NCBI GenBank assembly: GCA_029582265.1
Contig: CM055826.1
Coordinates: 36,092,127-36,156,126, forward strand
Direction: 5' to 3'
DNA: 64,000 nt
Origin: Zoroaster sp. YZ-2022
Taxonomy: Eukaryota; Echinodermata; Asteroidea; Forcipulatida; Zoroasteridae
Shown here in pieces: positions 11,577 to 43,774 of the stretch. The stretch's first letter is position 1, and every line of letters begins with the position of its first letter. The notes under the pieces are model-generated. The model did no database searches and had not been told where the DNA came from. It was given only the letters and a program-made list of their open reading frames with translations. Both the position numbers and the translations under genes were made by a program.

Positions 11577-11946
11577 ATAATAATGAGGAGGAGGAGGAGG
11601 AGGAGGACGACTTATATAGCACACGTATCCACCAAACTGGTGCTCAAGGCGCATTACATTATTACCCCTGCTCATCAGGCTCATAAATCATTCCTGAAAC
11701 CATCTCAGCTCCATGGGGAGTATACAGCTCAATTGCTGCCATTACAGCGCATATGGGCTAATCAAACATAACAACCAACTCTGCCCTCACAGGTACCCAT
11801 TTACCCCTGGGTGGAGAGAAGCAATTATGGTAGTGTCTTGCTCAAGGACACAAGCACCCCGGTCACGGCTGGGATTTGAACCCATGTTCTGACGACTCGG
11901 CCATCAGAACACAAATCTTACGCACTAAACCGCTCGACCATGGCAC
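11577..11946 (-). mobile_element. tRNA-derived SINE, minus orientation
   Basis: Read on the minus strand this begins with a tRNA-like head (CATGGTCGAGCGGTTTAGTG; B-box-like GGGTTCAAATCC). A core with CCTTGAGCAAGACACT and CTTCTCTCCACCCAGG follows, and the 3' end reads GTGCTATATAAGTC before a degenerate simple-repeat tail (CTCCTCCTCC rather than TTATTA). Sibling copies lie at 15942, 42182, 55497 and 59345. Confidence 0.85.
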
Positions 11947-12430
11947 TCCATCCATAACAAACATTTGGTTATAATACATGTACATTGTGTATTTCCCATT
12001 TCGTTTGTTTTTTTAGCATTGTATTGCATTTGGCCAATAGAGTGTAAACTTTTTGTATGGACCCTGTGATAACAGTGTTCCACTAATATCAATGAATTTG
12101 TCATGAAGGTCATGTACATGTATACATGGCTACAATACAGACCTGTACAACTTCTCATTTATTGATTGAATCTAGGGCTCATGTTTCTATATTTACTCAG
12201 TTTGTTTATCATCACTTCATGATGATAAATGCAATTTGTCATGACTCACTGTCATGAATTAACCATATATACATTTACACTGTGGTACACAATGAATCTC
12301 CCATTAACTGTTTTTCCTAGCTTCCTCCATGGTTTTATTATACCGTATGTATGTACAGGTCTGTTGGTTTTACCGTAGAATTTCCTTAATATTTTTGAAG
12401 CCAGATGAAAGCAGTGTTATACATCAATCA
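11947..12430. other. Intergenic, no gene seen
   Basis: Unique-looking AT-rich DNA with a short ATCATCACTTCATGATGAT palindrome near 12209. No coding signal. Confidence 0.4.
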
Positions 12431-12600
12431 GGGGCCAATTTCTCAGGGCTGCTAAGCAGAGAATTTTGCTAAGCAATTATTTTTGCTAAGTAATATAAAA
12501 CAGACTACCAGCCAAAATGCAAATATTTCTTTGGCTGGTAACTAAAGAAATTTGCTAAGCTTTTTTTTCTGCTTAATGCTAGCTCTATGAAATTGGCCCA
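12431..12600. mobile_element. Short MITE with GCTAAGCA motifs
   Basis: The ends GGGGCCAATTTCTCAGGGCT and GAAATTGGCCCA are inverted relatives, and the interior repeats TTGCTAAGCA on both arms. A related copy lies at 40726-40928. Confidence 0.6.
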
Positions 12601-12608
12601 GGAGTAAA

Positions 12609-12732
12609 GGTACAACTGTACAACTGTACAACTGTACAACTGTACAACTGTACAACAACTGTACAACTGTACAACTGTACAACAACTGTACAACTGTACA
12701 ACTGTACAACAACTGTACAACTGTACATGTAT
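12609..12732. repeat. ACAACTGT microsatellite
   Basis: About 14 copies of ACAACTGT, with an extra ACA recurring every third unit so that the array also has a period near 27 bp. The long minus-strand open frames over it are translations of the repeat. Confidence 0.9.
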
Positions 12733-13839
12733 TTGTAATGCACATTGTGCTGTATACGTGTATAGCAGTTCACGATTTTTAATTTGAGAAGTTCTCTTTG
12801 CAATAAACTGCAAATGGGTTTGTTGATCCATGTACATGTACACATCATATGTGTAATTACAGGGGTCTAAAAATAGGGTGACCTTGACCAAATTGGTTGG
12901 GTGTATACAGTTAACATGGCAGAAACAGTACTGATGGATGATTGGTGAACCATGGTATTCTTTCAGTTGTAAGCACATGTACATGTACACAGTACATGAA
13001 TTTTGTTGTGTACTAGTTTACTTCATGTGTGTATTATTGATATTATTTTGCCAGTGACAGCTGTTAGTGGTGTTATTTACATTTTGTTGTTGACATTCTA
13101 GGCACTTGTGTAAAGGTCATGTGTCACACACATGCAACCTTATGTTTTGAATTAATATGAACTTGTACATGTATCCTCAATTTACCCTAAATGACGCACC
13201 TAACGTTATATAATCAACTGGACGGTAACTTACAAATGAAATTAGCAGTTTGGTGTTTCAGTTTGTTTCAGTGAAGGATTCTCTTGTAAAATGCTGAATT
13301 TCAATGCATGATCATACGCGTGGACGTCTTGAGCGCCGTTTTTTGAGATGCACAGAATTATGGTCATCAGAAAGTTGATGTTGGTATAATGACTCACCCC
13401 CAAACTGTTAAAGTTGATGGGGGCACAGAAAATGTACCCAAGAAGAAAAACAGTTGAATCATGTTTCATCTTACATTGTATTCCAGATGGTTGTAAAATT
13501 GTTTTTAATCTTAAAAATAAAAATATTGTTTTTGATTTTTAAAATAAAGTGGTATACATGTAATTTGGAGAAGCTCTCAAAACTTTTAATCAATATTCTT
13601 GAAAGACCAATAAAATGGAAGGTGGTTAAAATCTTTGCAAAAAGTACTTTAAAACTTTGAAATGTGTAAAAATGCTGTTAACATTTTGTCAAATAAAAGA
13701 TTACTTTTCATAACCATGATATTAATGTTTCATTTTCTCAATAATTTTCCACTACCGTCGAAATAAACACCAAAGAATTAAGTAGTCTTCGTTCGCTTCT
13801 TTTATCAGGAATGTGTCCATTTTGAGGATCAGCATTTCT
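12733..13839. other. Intergenic, no gene seen
   Basis: AT-rich sequence. Open frames such as 13454-13660 are lysine/isoleucine-rich and have no recognisable domain. Confidence 0.4.
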
Positions 13840-14523
13840 TTAACCCTAACCCTCCAGGGTATTTTGGCTAGAAACCCTGCCAGACGCATCAGATTGCATC
13901 GTTTGTCAAAGTGACTTGGCTGCAGAGTGCAGCAAAGTGCAGCTGTGCATTTTGCTGTGTGTGGCAGTCAAGGGTGTATAGTGTATATCAGTGGTGGTAC
14001 AAGTACCATGCAAATTCCATCAGTATGCACCCGTAGATGCATCAAAAGTTGCTGGGAGGGTAGTAGGTTTTCTTGGTTGCTGGGAATTTAGTTGCTGGGA
14101 AGGTTTTGTTTGGCTTTGAATATTTGAAACAAAATACATGTATCATCACTGCCTGTTCTTTTTTATGTTTTCCTTTTTTTAATTTTTTTTTTATGGATTT
14201 CTTCATTTTCTTCTTTTCTTCTTTATTTTCTTCTTCTTTCTTTTGTTCCACATATTTACATTTTGTTTCTTTTTCTTTGGGCCATACATGTCCAATGCAT
14301 CATCCCAGACTGCACTATGAAAGTAGAGTGAAACCCGAGACATACCCTTCAGACCAGGGACCCAAAGTAGTTTGCCCAATTCCCCAGCACTTAGCTGGTT
14401 TGACCTCAATTTCCATCAGTATTGCTACAAAGTTCACAGCAGTTAGTGGTTGCATTTTGCATCAAAGTGCACCAGACTTTTCCACCTGATGCACTGTGCT
14501 GCGTCTGGCAGGGTTAGGGTTAA
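13840..14523. mobile_element. TTAA-flanked MITE, long sibling of 11013-11322
   Basis: TTAA at 13840-13843 and 14520-14523, with the same CCCTAACCCTCCAGGG and CTGGCAGGGTTAGGG ends as the 11013 copy. The interior is longer and contains a C/T-rich stretch (14155-14260). The long open frame at 14073-14489 lies inside the element and is not protein-like. Confidence 0.7.
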
Positions 14524-15002
14524 AAAATCATTGCAAATGCAAAGCATTCATATATTTTGGTTTCCACAGACAACAGCTTGTTGACGGCATAGAACAATAA
14601 AATCACAGATGTTTGTGAAAAAGAAATTGAGGTCAATGTAAATCTCTTACTATTTGTATCTAGTAAAATCAGTGGTTAAACAACTTTTTCCACTTTCACA
14701 AGCACTAACTTTCCAGTAAATCATACAATTTCACTATAATTTTTATTTCTGTAACAAGCACGACTTAGATAAGTTTATGCAACCAGTAATACGCCATAGT
14801 TTTGTAAGTTTTCCGAGAAATGCTAAGCCAAAAGTAGGTGCATCATTTCACGAGTGCGGCGAATTATGTACCTGGACGATAATGCAGTGATCTGGAATAC
14901 ATTGTATTATAGCATACATGTACACGTATGTACATGTATATGATGAGATTACTTTTCTTCTTAATTTTACTGTTTATAACATTTTGGTACATGTACCCTT
15001 AC

Positions 15003-15178
15003 TTACATGTACCTCATCCACTTAATTTCAAGCTGCACATGACCCAGCCCTCGAACTTCACGCGCACTCCAAACGCATTCGTAAAGTTCGAACACCGGGT
15101 CGCAGATGGCAACGAGTGTTCGAAATAAACAATTTTGCCCCATCAAAAATATGGCGCATATTACTGTAAAAGGGTTTA
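15003..15178. repeat. Dispersed repeat shared with hnRNP intron 1
   Basis: Contains AACAATTTTGCCCCATCAAA and ATATGGCGCATATT. The reverse complement recurs at about 52325-52450 inside the first intron of the hnRNP gene, including a diverged ACTTCACGCG / CGCGTGAAGT pair. Confidence 0.5.
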
Positions 15179-15453
15179 TTAACCTTAACCACCCCAAATC
15201 CTGCAAAATCCTCCAAGGGGCACTTTTTGGGGGAAATTCCGCACTGTTAAGAACTGGTACTTTCACCTCTTCAAATGGGGCAAAATTACTATCTGGCAAG
15301 AAGTACAGGCCATAAGTGCTGAATATGAAAGATCAACGAAAATGCATGGTGTATTTTGAAGATAAGGGCATGTTTCCAAAAATGCACTGATGGATTTTGG
15401 AGGATTCAGGAAGGTTCCCAGCCAGAACCCCATACCTAGGGGGTTAGGGTTAA
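15179..15453. mobile_element. TTAA-flanked MITE
   Basis: TTAA at 15179-15182 and 15450-15453. Inner ends are CCTTAACCACCCCAAATCCT and TAGGGGGTTAGGG. A near-identical copy lies in reverse orientation in PI4KB intron 11 (36241-36504). Confidence 0.75.
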
Positions 15454-15941
15454 TGTACACATAAGTAGTTCATACATGTGTGCTTGTGATGTGTACAGTA
15501 TTAACCATCTTACTCTTTGTACAGTTTTCTAGCCATTCAAAACTACATGTAGACAAGTAAATGAATGATAGATTAGCTGTGTATGTACTGTAGATAACAG
15601 TACCACAGTCCAAATGAATTCACTACACAGTACCATTTGGCAAGCATTACACACTATGGCATGTACATGTATATGTGTACATACATACATACATTGTACA
15701 TACCTTTATCATTCAAAATCATTTGAATCATATTGAATTATCAATCAACACAAGAGGATTAATAGTTTCACAAATGAGTTACATCATGTACATGTACATA
15801 CATGTACAGTGTACATACATGTACATGTATATGTACAAATTATGTATTTTTTCACAATATTTGTCAGAAGCTTGGTGAAACAATTTATGGAGTCCATATG
15901 AATTTATGAGAACAAAGCAATATCAGTGCAGGCAATGATTG

Positions 15942-16294
15942 GTCGTGGCCGAGCGGTCTAGCTTGCCGGATTCAAGTTCTGGTGTTAGCAACATAATGTG
16001 GGTTCGAATCACGGCCGTGACACTTGTGTCCTTGAGCAAGACACTTAATCATAATTGCTTCTCTCCACCCAGGGGTTAAATGGGTACCTGTGAAGGCAGA
16101 GTTGGTTTGCTCTATATGCGCTAGAAATGGCAGCAATTGAGCTGTATACTCCCCAGGGAGCTGAGATGGTTTCAGGAATGATTTATGAGCCTTATGAGCA
16201 GGGATAATAATATAATGCGCCTTGAGCACCACTTAGTTGGTGGATACGTGCGCTATATAAATCCACACATTATTATTATTATTATTATTATTAT
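15942..16294 (+). mobile_element. tRNA-derived SINE, plus orientation
   Basis: tRNA-like head GTCGTGGCCGAGCGGTCTAG with B-box-like GGGTTCGAATCA, then the shared core (CCTTGAGCAAGACACTTAAT, CTTCTCTCCACCCAGG), the 3' segment GTGCGCTATATAAATCC and a clean (TTA)n tail. The intact tail suggests a young copy. The copy at 55497 (minus strand) is its closest relative here. Confidence 0.9.
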
Positions 16295-16781
16295 ATCAGT
16301 TGTTTAGCAGTTGTGGATTTGAAAGGTCACTGTGTCCAGAGTTTCAGGTAATTATACAAACCACTAGGGGAATACAGGAAATGATTACATATTCACATGG
16401 TGTATACATGGACTTGGCCTTCTGATTATTATTTCAGGTTACTACTTGTACAGTACATTGTATGTTGAGAACATTGGGAAAGAAATGTTTGGAACGTAAG
16501 GAAAGGGATCTGCTACATGTAGTTCTTGATGTGGTTCTGTAACATTGCTGCATTTAACAGACTCACTCCTCACGTAACATTGCTACATTTAACAGACTCA
16601 CTCCTCAAACCTGAAAGTACTCGACTACAACATGTACAAGCTGGAGTACTCATTATTCATATTCAAACTCATTGCTCAAGTGCATTGTTCTGTACTCATA
16701 GTCTTATTCATGCAAAAGTACTTGATACAAGTCTGATTGGTAATAAGAGACTTTACTGAAAAACTACACATTGTACATATA

Positions 16782-17456
16782 CCGTAATTTCCTGCGTATA
16801 AGACGCGGCTTATCTGACTTTCAAAGGTACGAAAACGTCACTGCGTCTTATCTAACGGTGCGCCTTATCTGGTGTCGCTTGAGATCAAAGTGATGATTAC
16901 CGCTTGTGTAACTTTCGGTGGACCTCAACCTAACAAAGCGGCCGTGTTTTCCAACGAAGGTCGTTAGCGCAAGATTTTCATGCATTCATTCACCGTAAAT
17001 AATACTCACGAAAGACCTCACTCGTGTGTGACGTACCAAAAGCAGAATTCCCCTGTTTCTAAAAATAGCATGCCCAACATCGCATACACGATCGGCATTT
17101 TTATCTACAACGCTTTCTAATGACTAAGTCTCTATGCGATGTGTGCAAGGTTGTCAACTTTTGCCGTGTCTGTTTTTCACCTCGATTATTAATCAGTGTA
17201 TTACGCACAACACCGCGGGATCACTTGGGCCGCAACCAGACTACTTTCCTAGTACGACGCGCGCGTGGTGGTGGTGGCGGCGGCGGCGGCGGCGGCATGG
17301 TCGCTTATAGCGCTTCTGGCATGCACTGCACTACTGAGCGGTCATGGTGCGCCTTATACGGCGGTGCGCCTTGTACGTTGACACTTTAATCACATTCCCC
17401 CGATTCTGGGGTAATGCGCCTTATACACCGAGCGTCTTATACGCAGGAAATTACGG
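16782..17456. mobile_element. TA-flanked DNA element, CCGTAATTTCC termini
   Basis: The ends CCGTAATTTCCTGCGTATAA and TTATACGCAGGAAATTACGG are perfect inverted repeats, flanked by TA. Multiple CGCCTTAT / GTCTTAT subterminal repeats occur. It contains a (GGC)n run (about 17264-17297). A second, longer member lies in PI4KB intron 1 (18413-19383). The element stops about 90 bp before the first PI4KB splice acceptor seen. Confidence 0.75.
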
Positions 17457-17548
17457 TACATGTACATGTACATGTACAGTACATGCATGTACAGTACATG
17501 CATGTCTCTGAGAACTTCGCATTAATCTCTTTTTATTTTCGCCTACAG

Positions 17549-17635
17549 ATAATTTATAAGAAGTCCAACATGGATAAATTTGTGAGTCTGAGAAGGTAAC
17601 GCAGTGTCCAACTGCAGGAACTGTTACATCACAGG
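17549..17635 (+). other. PI4KB: PI4KB 5' UTR portion of the first visible exon
   Basis: A pyrimidine-rich tract ending CGCCTACAG (AG at 17547-17548) makes a good 3' splice site, so at least one untranslated exon lies further upstream and was not identified. The 87-nt leader carries a short upstream frame (17570-17599). It has an in-frame stop before the main start, which fixes the start at 17636. Confidence 0.7.
17570..17599 (+). promoter_or_regulatory. Upstream ORF, 9 codons, in PI4KB leader
   Basis: ATG to TAA encoding MDKFVSLRR, in the same frame as PI4KB and ending 36 nt before its ATG. The start context (AACATGG) is reasonable. Such uORFs usually reduce or modulate initiation at the main start; here that role is inferred only from position. 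Confidence 0.55.
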
Positions 17636-37945
<20,310 letters not shown>

Positions 37946-38243
37946 GTGTAGTCAAGGTGGTATTAAGCAGGGAACCAGTTATCATTGGATGGGCATTCTA
38001 AGGTCAATGTACTTTGTAGACTAAGGTACTATGGATGAAAGCCAGACTAAATCAACAACTTGTTGACATTGACCATTAATATGAAAGCATTCTCAGGATG
38101 ATTCATATGTGTACTAACTTCACACAAAGAAAGTTTGTATACAAAAATCCAACAATTACTAATGTTATACTTTATCTTTAAGATCTCTACTCTTGATTCA
38201 TATAGAGGGATATTATGTGAGATGTCTTACTACACACAATAAA
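37946..38243 (+). terminator. PI4KB: PI4KB 3' UTR with candidate poly(A) signal
   Basis: The first AATAAA after the stop is at 38238-38243, about 290 nt downstream. Further AATAAA hexamers at 38285, 38308 and 40265 allow longer 3' ends. Which is used cannot be read from sequence. Confidence 0.45.
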
Positions 38244-38812
38244 TAACTGGATAATGTTTATCTTTAATCTGTTTGCTATGACAAAAATAAACCGACACTA
38301 TATTAAATAAAATTGGCAAAGTAGGACAATTGTTGAGATAAACGGTCTGTATGGTATGAGATTGCTCCTTAATGATGGCTTCCAATATCTCACAAATTGA
38401 ATTTGATTTGGAAGAGTTTTCTGGGAGTAGGTATAATATGAATCAAAAGCTTGTATGTTTAGATCATGTAAAAAGAGTGATAAAATGCACTCTTACTGAC
38501 CTTCTTGACAGATTTGCATAACAATGAACCCAATTTTGACATCTACTGGTCTGACTTTTAACCTTTCAACCATGACCCTGTTTGCAGGGGTGAACTCTTA
38601 TGATATACCAGGTCTGTGTAGAGACTAATCCACTGACTATTTCAGTGTCTCATTGACCAATGATGTGCACTCATGTTGATGAAATTGCAGCATACCACGT
38701 ATTTAATACATATGACTCGTGTGTGGTAGTAATGCAGAAATGGCAGACAACAGTGTTTTGTGGATTGGTCTAAAGAGAGTTGTTATATTACAGGTAGATA
38801 CCAGAATTGGAC

Positions 38813-39428
38813 TTAACCATTTCACTACCATTGGCGACTTTAGTCGACAACACACATACCCCCTGTTGCTTACCATTGGCGACTTTAGTCGACCAAGGTC
38901 ACCACACACACAGCACTTAATTGGGAGTATCATGACCAGCTTTTAAAACATCTGTATTTTTTCCCTTCTTCGCAGTCCATACCCATGCTATATATGGTTG
39001 GAAAGACTGATTCCTTATCTTTCTAATGGTATAGCCCAACCTACATGTTGCTATTATAGAAATCAGACATAATACAAGTCAATCCTTTCAATGGCCATTT
39101 GTGCTATGGAACGCCATACATTCGTGTACAAAATGCTCTCTGTGTTTGTGAACGAAGTCAGGGGAAGTAAAATAAATAACCCGATCATTTTATATGCAAT
39201 GCCAATGATTTTGGTATCATATGAAAGGGAATTTCATGAGCAACAATCATTTCATTGAATGTATCTTTCTCCAACAAATTCTTCATGATGAAAAACGAGT
39301 TTAGAAAAAGTGCCTGTAAATGGATGCATACTGTTGTGCAATAATATGTGAATTCATGCATGACTGGGCAAACAATTCGGTAACCAGTGGGACATCCTGT
39401 TGAAACAAATCGGTAATGAAAGGGTTAA
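38813..39428. mobile_element. TTAA-flanked MITE downstream of PI4KB
   Basis: TTAA at 38813-38816 and 39425-39428, with inner ends CCATTTCACTACCATTGG and CGGTAATGAAAGGG. Near the left end ACCATTGGCGACTTTAGTCG is present twice. Non-coding. Confidence 0.65.
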
Positions 39429-39751
39429 AGTGAGAGGTTATGTTATGCTCCAGTGAACATATAACACGGGAACACAACTGTTTCATGCATCATTGCACAT
39501 GGACATTTGGATTATGCAGTCTTAGTTGGTTAAATTCTCTATACGAAGCATGGATATAGTGTCTAACAAAAAAGTGGGGGAAGGGAAAGGGGTACACTGC
39601 TAAATAAGTGAGGCATCCTCATACCTGGATCCACTGATAATCTTTACTGCCTTCTAGTGATATTTCACATCTATTCACAACTTATAAAAACCAAATTGCT
39701 TGGACACATTGTATATAATGTAAAAAAATATATATAAAGCAATCCAATCCT

Positions 39752-39880
39752 AGGTATTGGGCAGATGATCGGTATTGGGCAGATGATCGGTATTGGGCAG
39801 ATGATCGGTATTGGGCAGATGATCGGTATTGGGCAGATGATCGGTATTGGGCAGATGATCGGTATTGGGCAGATGATCTT
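39752..39880. repeat. 18-bp tandem repeat, about 7 copies
   Basis: GGTATTGGGCAGATGATC repeated head to tail with almost no divergence. This suggests recent expansion. Confidence 0.95.
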
Positions 39881-40725
39881 AGCGAGTCAAATGTTGTAAA
39901 TTGTGATGTTTTATTTTCTAGGGGAGCCCACAATGAATGTGCATGGCTGTTCTAAATCCAGAGGGATGTATCCTCATTTCTGAATACTTGATTTAAAAAA
40001 GATGATCAGCATTTGAATGTAAGGAAATTTGTTTACCTGTGAAGTAATAAGACTTAGCATATTGCATTCCAAATGTTAAAACCAGATATTTACTGCAATT
40101 TAATAACTCTTTGTTTGTTTATTTTGGAGGGGGTTTGACGTCTTAGATTTGCTAAGACAAGAATGACCAAAAGTCATCATCTTAAATTTTGAGGTCATGT
40201 GGAAATGTTTCGTCATCTGTCATTTTATCACTTTGATGTAAATTTGTAGTTATTTGTGCCTGCTGCAAAATAAATAAAATATTTAATAATTGTAGAAGAA
40301 AATTGGCAAATAACAATGCAAAAATTTCTCTGTAAAGTCAAATCAGCATGGTAATTCAGAAGTGCAACTATCATCACCATGACAACAGTGATGTAAATTT
40401 TCTTCCATTTGAAGAAATTGTGATGTTAACATTGGATGTGAAAATGATATGATCTGATCAGTGTTATAATTTGTGATGTTGTGGAGAGTCAACGAGATGA
40501 AATTGTCTTGAAGAAAGAATTGTAAATTTGTAAGGTCGGTATAAATAAATTATCTGAAGGCAATTATAATTTGACCTGTAATTGAGCTCATTCCGAACAA
40601 ATTTCTTTAAAAGAATGATTTCATTATGACCCTGGAATTGTATGGTTTTTAAAATCAAGATGATAATGACCATGTCGTAGCTTAAAATACCTCTGGTCAA
40701 AGATTTGCATGCTTCATGGGCCTCA
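39881..40725. other. Intergenic, no gene seen
   Basis: AT-rich sequence between the converging genes. ATACCTCTGGTCAAAGATTTG occurs twice in direct repeat (40688 and 40736). Confidence 0.4.
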
Positions 40726-40928
40726 TTTTATTGAAATACCTCTGGTCAAAGATTTGCACGCTTCATGGGCCTCATTTCATTGAGCTGCTAAGCAGGCTTC
40801 TTTAGTGACCTGCCAAACTTCTATTCAAAATATGTGCACGTTTGGCTGCGAGTGTGTTGAATTGTGCTTAGCAAGAACAATTGCTAAGCGAAGTTGCTGC
40901 TTGGTAGTTCGGTAGAATTGGCCATAGA
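40726..40928. mobile_element. Short MITE with GCTAAGC motifs (relative of 12431)
   Basis: The ends GGGCCTCATTTCATTGAGCT and GGTAGAATTGGCC are imperfectly inverted. GCTGCTAAGCAGGC and ATTGCTAAGCG stand in opposite arms, as in the 12431-12600 copy. Confidence 0.5.
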
Positions 40929-42181
40929 TCTTCATATATTGTATAGGCTGTGTTGAAGTAACCTGGGTGAAAGAGTAGTGTCAGGAAAGTGACCCAGTTC
41001 TTGATCTTGACTGATGGTATGACCTTATGCTGACCTTAATGATTAGTCTCCTCTACATGTTGCTCATCCCATTGTATTGAGTGACATGCTAAATTGTATA
41101 GAAGACTTTGATTGAGATTTATATATTGCATGATAATAATGTAATGCTATATAGAATCAAGCCAGTGCATGAATTGTGATATTTGTGGTAGAATGTAATT
41201 AAGTTGATTATCCAAAAATGCATTGCAGTAGTTCCCATAGAACTGCAGTTTCTTCTTATTGTGGGCTTGTCCATGTGTATTAATGAAATTCCTTGATAAT
41301 TTTGTTATATTATAACCATTGTAACTGATAAATAAATAGAAAAACCAGTCCATTAGATTCACAAGGAAAATAACCAATGGGATTTGTGCATTATTTCTTG
41401 CACCATAAAACCTTTTATTTTTATCTTACTGTTACATCCCAACATTTGGGCCTAACAATACAGTTGGGCATGTCCCAAACTGATCAACAACATATTGCTC
41501 ATTTGCAACCAAATCAACTTTAGTCAATTATTTTATGAAATATTATCTTTGGAAATTACTAAGTGTGTTAATGAGTTTGGTCACATGGTATGAATATTAT
41601 GAACATTTTGGTTCATTTTCAATCATACTTTAGTTTTGTAGTGTATAATTATTAATTAAATGTCTCGTGTACAGCATGTATTATTTTGTTATACCCTCCA
41701 GATGTACAAAGTGCATTTGTTACAAAACAAAATATATAATAAAAAGAAATAAACGCAGTCAAACTTGTTACAAGTATTCCTTTCATTGGTCAGGAGGCGA
41801 CATGTATTTAAAGGTACAACTTTTGTCAAAACTGCTTTGAATCAAGATAAGTGTGATGCTTAGTTTCAGCTTAATACTTTATGTCGTTTGATGACAAAGT
41901 TGTGAACATGCATTCAGATTATTTGTATTTCTAATATCAAAATAAGAACTCATTCCTAAATTTAAAGGTGACGGCACCACAGTCATTTCTAGAGAAGATT
42001 GATACCATCATCTCCAAGTAAGTTTTAAATTACATCATTACAGCTCATTTTTATTGTAGTAATACAAAATTAATTTAGAGGAAACAAAAGGCAGACTTTT
42101 ATTTTAGGGGTTTGGAGGAAGGGAAGTGATTCTTTGGGTATGCTCCTTGTCATCTTATTTTACTCTGCTATTATGCAGAGT
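40929..42181. other. Intergenic, no gene seen
   Basis: AT-rich. The stretch 41968-42017, between AAAG and GTAAGT, resembles a small exon. It also contains ATTGATACCATCATC, which belongs to a dispersed repeat found elsewhere in the window, so I do not call it coding. Confidence 0.4.
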
Positions 42182-42522
42182 GCCATGGTCGAGCGGTTTA
42201 GTGCATCAGATTTGTGTTCTGATGGCCGAGTCGTCAGAATGTGGGTTCGAATCCTGACGCTTGTGTCCTTGAGCAAGACACTTTACCATAATTGCTTCTC
42301 TCCACCCAGGAGTAAATGGGTACATGTGAGGGCAGAGTTGGTTGTTGTTTGATTAGTCCTATATGCGCCGAAATGACAGCAATTGAGCTGTATACTCCCC
42401 AGGGAGCTGAGATGGTTTCAGGAATGATTTATGCGCCTGATGAGCAGGGGTAATAATGTAAAGCGCTGTGATACTTCGTGTAAGAGTGCTTTAAAATGCC
42501 TCCATTATTATTATTATTATGG
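42182..42522 (+). mobile_element. tRNA-derived SINE, plus orientation
   Basis: Head GCCATGGTCGAGCGGTTTAG, B-box-like GGGTTCGAATCC, then the shared core (CCTTGAGCAAGACACTTTAC, CTTCTCTCCACCCAGG) and a (TTA)n tail. The 3' part before the tail (AAGCGCTGTGATACTTCG) differs from the 15942 copy, indicating a subfamily. Confidence 0.88.
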
Positions 42523-42598
42523 AAAGCCTGACCACAAGGCTTTTATAAGGAAAATGGCAAGGCTATTTTTGGGAGATTTTTGTTTACCTTTTCACCAA

Positions 42599-42678
42599 TT
42601 AACCCTAACTCCCTAGACAACAAAAGCAATTGGAGGATTTTTATTGTTTAGTAACAATGCTTAGGGAGTTAGGGTTAA
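42599..42678. mobile_element. 80-bp TTAA-flanked palindromic MITE
   Basis: TTAA + CCCTAACTCCCTA ... TAGGGAGTTAGGG + TTAA. The interior also pairs (CAACAAAAGCAATTGG against TAGTAACAATGC). A relative of 48668-48757, and the smallest of the TTAA group here. Confidence 0.75.
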
Positions 42679-43006
42679 TGCCCTTTCTCATCTGATAACT
42701 GGATCAACCCAGCACCACCATCTTACTGACGGAGTTGGACACCACTTATAATCATCTCACAAAATAGACTTGTGTGTATTTATCAGTTCATCTTTATTTG
42801 AAATCCATGTTTATGTATAATGGTCAGACAAAAGTTAAAGATTAAGGATTGGCAAATCAAAAATTCCAAAATGATAAATTTTCTTTTTAATACTAACCCG
42901 ATGATGCTATTGAACTTCACTGGAAAGATTTTTGTATGATTTGTTTTAAGTTTTAGAAAAGTGAAAAAGTATCGGCGTACCTGGCCAAAGACGGCAATAT
43001 ACATCT

Positions 43007-43317
43007 TTAAGCCTCCTACTGTAGCTGCACTTTAGTGGCAAGTTGCTATAGAGGTCAAATCAGTCAACTGCCTGTTTTGACTATTGACCCAAATGTGCAC
43101 AGGGGCATTTTTGACTGGTTTTTACTGTCATTTTGACCACCCTGAACAATACCAGACAATGCTTTTACCAGTCAAAAACAGTTGACTCATTTTGACCTGT
43201 AAATGTACTTACTACACGTAAAGTTTGATAGTGTTGGACTTTTAAGTGCACTACATATACCTTGGAAAGTATATCAATTTTGACTGATTTGGACCTTTGT
43301 AGTAGTAGGAGGGTTAA
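43007..43317. mobile_element. TTAA-flanked MITE, sibling of 20329-20642
   Basis: TTAA at both ends. GCTGCACTTTAGTGG, GTCAACTGCCTGTTTTGACT and ACATATACCTTGG are shared with the 20329 copy in the same order. One flank base differs (GCCTCC rather than CCCTTC). Confidence 0.75.
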
Positions 43318-43774
43318 TGAGGTAAAATCAGGAAATGTCCAGGGGTATGAAGGCAAGTCTGGCTGGTAAAAACAAAATCAACAAACCAGCGTACGAGGCT
43401 TGTGTCGTTGTCACCCAAGGATGTTTCAATTGGGGCCCAATTCCAAACCAAATGGGGGCATGTCACCCTCACTTTTTTTTTTATCGACATACATGTGAAT
43501 CTAACTTTTTCCCAACTTTTTTTAGGGAGTGTACCCCCTTGTATCTGTGCTTGGAACGACAACTATGTTTAATATTTCTGTGGATTCCATGATAATCCTT
43601 ATAGCTGTATAACACTGTAAAAAAATCCATGAAACCAAGTTACCTGATCTTAAAGCTTCCTTTGAGCAACAGCTACAACAAAGAAACTGCCACCAGACTT
43701 CTCCAGCTGTTATAAAAAAAGAAATGAATGTTACATAAGATTGTTTACCACTCCCAGTTCATGACTAAAAGAAA

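Noticed and set aside
12505..12990. 161-codon minus-strand open frame with repeated Leu-Tyr-Ser-Cys-Thr-Val-Val
   Set aside because: It is a translation of the ACAACTGT microsatellite plus flanking DNA; all three minus frames show the same repetition.
13840..13855. Telomere-like TTAACCCTAACCCT
   Set aside because: Only about two telomere-like units, always at MITE ends paired with the inverse; not interstitial telomere repeat.
14073..14489. 138-codon + strand ORF
   Set aside because: It lies inside a TTAA-flanked MITE and begins with a long C/T-rich run giving a Phe/Ser-rich peptide.
15942..16030. tRNA gene (tRNA-Ser/Leu-like head with A and B boxes)
   Set aside because: No complete cloverleaf or acceptor stem; the same head recurs at five loci with a long shared body and (TTA)n tail, so it is a SINE.
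41968..42017. Small exon-like stretch between AAAG and GTAAGT
   Set aside because: Contains a core of a repeat dispersed in the window and has no partner exon in phase.
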